A DNA stretch of 64,000 nt from VXPQ01 sp965232485 (GTDB lineage Bacteria > Bacteroidota > Rhodothermia > Rhodothermales > VXPQ01): contig OZ246975.1 in assembly GCA_965232485.1 (NCBI GenBank), positions 1,240,001 through 1,304,000 of the forward strand, read 5' to 3'. Of this stretch, positions 61,864-64,000 are shown one piece after another. Position numbers and translations under genes: made by a program. The notes beneath the pieces are model-generated. The model did not search any database and had not been told where the DNA came from. It saw only the letters and a list, made by a program, of their open reading frames with translations. How positions within the stretch are numbered: position 1 is the first letter of the stretch; every line of letters begins with the position of its first letter.

Positions 61864-64000
61864 CTACTCGAAGTCCACCCGGATTCCAAAAGAGGGCGCG
61901 AAGGGGAGTTGATCCACCCGGCGCGCCGTGAAGAGATCGAGATAAAAAAGATTGCGCCGGTCGTACAGGTTGATGGCGCTGCCCTGAAGCGTGAGGGCGA
62001 CCCCGTCGAACCGGAAGGTGCGTTTCACGGAAATGTCGAGGCGGTGGTAGGTGGGAAGCGCCGCATTGAAAGGACGGTCGTAAATTACGCGCCGCGAGCG
62101 CATCAGGTCGAAGACGCTCGCCGCCCGGTCCTCCAGCAGCACAAAACTGTCGAAGGCGATCGGGCGGCTATAGGGGCGTCCGGACCCGAAGGACCAGCGC
62201 ACGCTGGCGGCGAACTTCCGCCAGGAAACGCTGGCCAGCACATTGACCTGATGCCGCCGGTCGTGCGGCGGACGGAACGCGAGGGATTCCGTATCGAACC
62301 AGTACCGTATGGCCTCGTATTTCGTATGGTACAGCGTGGAGGACAGGCCGTAATTCACAAAGGCGTAGAACGGCGTCTGGCGCATCTCCACCCGCGCCTC
62401 CATGCCGATCGAACGCCCACGCGCCGGGTGCAGCCGGGTGGTAAGCGCGGGAAACGCCGTCCATTCCGCCACGAACAGGTTCTGCATGCGCCGATAGAAT
62501 CCTTCCGCGGAAACCTCCAGCCAGGGCTTTGGCGTGCCCCGGTAGCCAAGCAACCCGTGGACGGATTTGCCCAGCCGCCCCACCAGCGGGTCCCGTTCGT
62601 TTACGTCGTCCTCGGGCCGCGGCACGATAGACCATATCGTAAACACATTGGCCGCGTCGCGGCGGTCCGTAAGGCCCACCACCTCCTGATTGTACATCCC
62701 GACGGCGGCGCTGAAATGATGCCTGCCCCGATCCCATGTCGCCCGCAGACGCGGCTCCAGCCAGGGATCGATCCGAACCTGATACCATTGCAGGCGAACG
62801 CCCGGGATCAGGCGCAGGCCCCGGCCCAGGTCGAACGTGGATTGGGCATGGAACCCGAACTCCAGAAACGGCCTCGCGGAGGATTCCGGCAGATGAAACA
62901 CCCCATCCAGCCGATTGATAGCTTCGCCGGAAACGAGCCCGTCCCATCCCCCCTCCCAGGAAACGCGATCCTTCTTGAACAACGCATGGATTGCAAAGCG
63001 CGTATGGTAAATGCGGGACATGCGAAGTGGCGCGTCCGCAGGGCCAAATTCGGTCTGGTGCCGGGAATGCGACAGATGCACGTTCATTATGACCGGCAGG
63101 ATGCGCGGCGCAATCACCCAGTTCGCTCCGACCGCCTCGTTGTTCCACCGGATTTCTTCGGGCGCCTCGCCTCCCGCCTCCTCGGCGATCGCGCCCCGGT
63201 CGTGCGTCCGGAGGGCACTGATCGAAAGCCTGCTGTTGCGTGTTACCGGGCCATGCAGTTTCGCAAAAAGGTCTCCGAACCGGAATGGCAGGTTCTTGTC
63301 GATCAGCGGTTCGGCGAAACGTTCCAGAAACGACTCCCTGCCTGCAACCAGAAACGACGCATGCCCCGGCACAATGGGCCCTTCTATGCGCAGTGCGCTC
63401 GTGAAGGGAGAAACGCTCGCCATGCCAGCGAACCGGCGGGTGTTGCCGTAGCGGGAAGCAACGTCGATAACCGAGGCGAGCCGTCCCGAATACGCGGCGG
63501 GGAAACCGCCTGAATAAAAATCGACGCGGTTCAGGATATCGGCGGGAAAAGCCGAATAGAACCCAAGCACATGGAACGGCTGATAGATCAGCATCCCGTC
63601 CAGGTGCACAAGATTCTGGGAGGGTTCGCCGCCGCGCACGTAATACTGCCCGCCGCGATCGCCCGTCGTGACGACGCCGGGAAGCACGGTAAGGTAATTC
63701 GCCAGATCGGCGGAAATGTCCGGGGAAGGCACCAGTTCGATCTCTTCGGGAAGAATGCGCTGCCGCCCCGCCGTGATGCGGGCCATGCCATGTTCACGGC
63801 CCGCTTGCACAAACACCTCGTCGAGTTTCGTCCGGGAAGGGACCAGCGCGGCATGTCGCCGGAGGGCGTCCCCCTCAGCAAACGCGAGGGTATCCCGGAA
63901 CGCTTCATACCCTATGAACGAGATGGTCAGTTCGTACGAACCCGGCTCGATCCCCGAAACGATATAGGCGCCGTCCGCATTCGCGGCGACGCCGTACGCG
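61864..64000 (-). CDS. TonB-dependent receptor, N-terminus beyond the window
   Basis: The frame runs from the stop at 61864 to the window edge; about 711 codons are visible. At the edge the tail of a CarboxypepD_reg-like domain can be read (ADGAYIVSGIEPGSYELTIS), followed by the plug (YLTVLPGVVTTGDRGGQYYV, MLIYQPFHVLGFYSAF) and the barrel to a terminal Phe-Glu. The plug and many barrel strands match the receptor at 35911, so the two are paralogues of one non-SusC class. The start and signal peptide lie outside the window. No DUF4249-like partner follows within the 185 bases before secA. Confidence 0.9.
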   Translation of the reverse strand, partial: AYGVAANADGAYIVSGIEPGSYELTISFIGYEAFRDTLAFAEGDALRRHAALVPSRTKLDEVFVQAGREHGMARITAGRQRILPEEIELVPSPDISADLANYLTVLPGVVTTGDRGGQYYVRGGEPSQNLVHLDGMLIYQPFHVLGFYSAFPADILNRVDFYSGGFPAAYSGRLASVIDVASRYGNTRRFAGMASVSPFTSALRIEGPIVPGHASFLVAGRESFLERFAEPLIDKNLPFRFGDLFAKLHGPVTRNSRLSISALRTHDRGAIAEEAGGEAPEEIRWNNEAVGANWVIAPRILPVIMNVHLSHSRHQTEFGPADAPLRMSRIYHTRFAIHALFKKDRVSWEGGWDGLVSGEAINRLDGVFHLPESSARPFLEFGFHAQSTFDLGRGLRLIPGVRLQWYQVRIDPWLEPRLRATWDRGRHHFSAAVGMYNQEVVGLTDRRDAANVFTIWSIVPRPEDDVNERDPLVGRLGKSVHGLLGYRGTPKPWLEVSAEGFYRRMQNLFVAEWTAFPALTTRLHPARGRSIGMEARVEMRQTPFYAFVNYGLSSTLYHTKYEAIRYWFDTESLAFRPPHDRRHQVNVLASVSWRKFAASVRWSFGSGRPYSRPIAFDSFVLLEDRAASVFDLMRSRRVIYDRPFNAALPTYHRLDISVKRTFRFDGVALTLQGSAINLYDRRNLFYLDLFTARRVDQLPFAPSFGIRVDFE

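Noticed and set aside
58250..61912. 1220-codon plus-strand open frame
   Set aside because: Complement of secA in a high-GC gene. The secA motifs are complete and the antisense product has no recognisable domain.

Overview
The window comes from a Gram-negative bacterium of the Bacteroidota/Rhodothermota type, most likely a Rhodothermales-like lineage. The signs are a SusC/SusD pair, a type IX secretion tail on a glycoside hydrolase, many outer-membrane lipoproteins, large FG-GAP/ASPIC-UnbV lipoproteins, a DUF4249-like partner beside a TonB-dependent receptor, and a SecA without a zinc tail. GC is roughly 55-60% by eye. This placement is inference from gene content; there is no rRNA in the window.

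Layout. 1-1600: end of an unknown gene, then an IS256-type transposase remnant (amber stop, missing N-terminus) that truncates a DUF1905/YdeI-like gene. 1677-2083: tRNA-Leu(CAG) and tRNA-Asn(GTT). 2113-15881: a defence island that reads as a type 3 BREX operon: brxF, a BrxC/PglY-type ATPase (DUF6079), an embedded AlbA_2/Schlafen-type ATPase, a PglX-type adenine methylase, a GmrSD/BrxU-like DUF262 nuclease, a short frameshifted remnant of the expected helicase brxHII, pglZ and brxA. 15938-25335: CPA2 cation/proton antiporter, beta-carbonic anhydrase, a small membrane protein, a helix-hairpin-helix protein, a UGT-like glycosyltransferase, an SGNH hydrolase lipoprotein, and a 1215-residue surface metallopeptidase with Ig-like and leucine-rich repeats. 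25395-26648: secreted GH16 glucanase. 26649-27522: repeat-rich intergenic DNA with a MITE-like element, followed by a DUF4143 ATPase and an IS3 remnant.

29064-35818: two tandem FG-GAP/ASPIC-UnbV lipoproteins. 35911-39095: TonB receptor plus DUF4249-like lipoprotein. 39100-47574 (minus strand): a fructan-use locus transcribed GH32, MFS sugar porter, SusC, SusD, with a terminator, then a stand-alone plug-domain lipoprotein. 48027-51821: FKBP-type prolyl isomerase with a 22-Asp tail, a MetE-like protein, a UlaG-like metallo-hydrolase, and a D12-class adenine methyltransferase with a near-consensus sigma-70 promoter. Overlapping its end is the head of what looks like a NotI-family restriction enzyme. 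52222-64000: aldose epimerase, MsrA, aldo/keto reductase, then on the minus strand phosphohexomutase, RecN, SecA and a TonB receptor that runs off the window.

The main points of interest are the rearranged BREX-3 operon (two inserted effector-like genes, decayed helicase, mosaic methylase), the decayed second restriction-modification pair, and a family of dispersed repeats at several gene borders, one of which supplies the apparent start of the FKBP gene.
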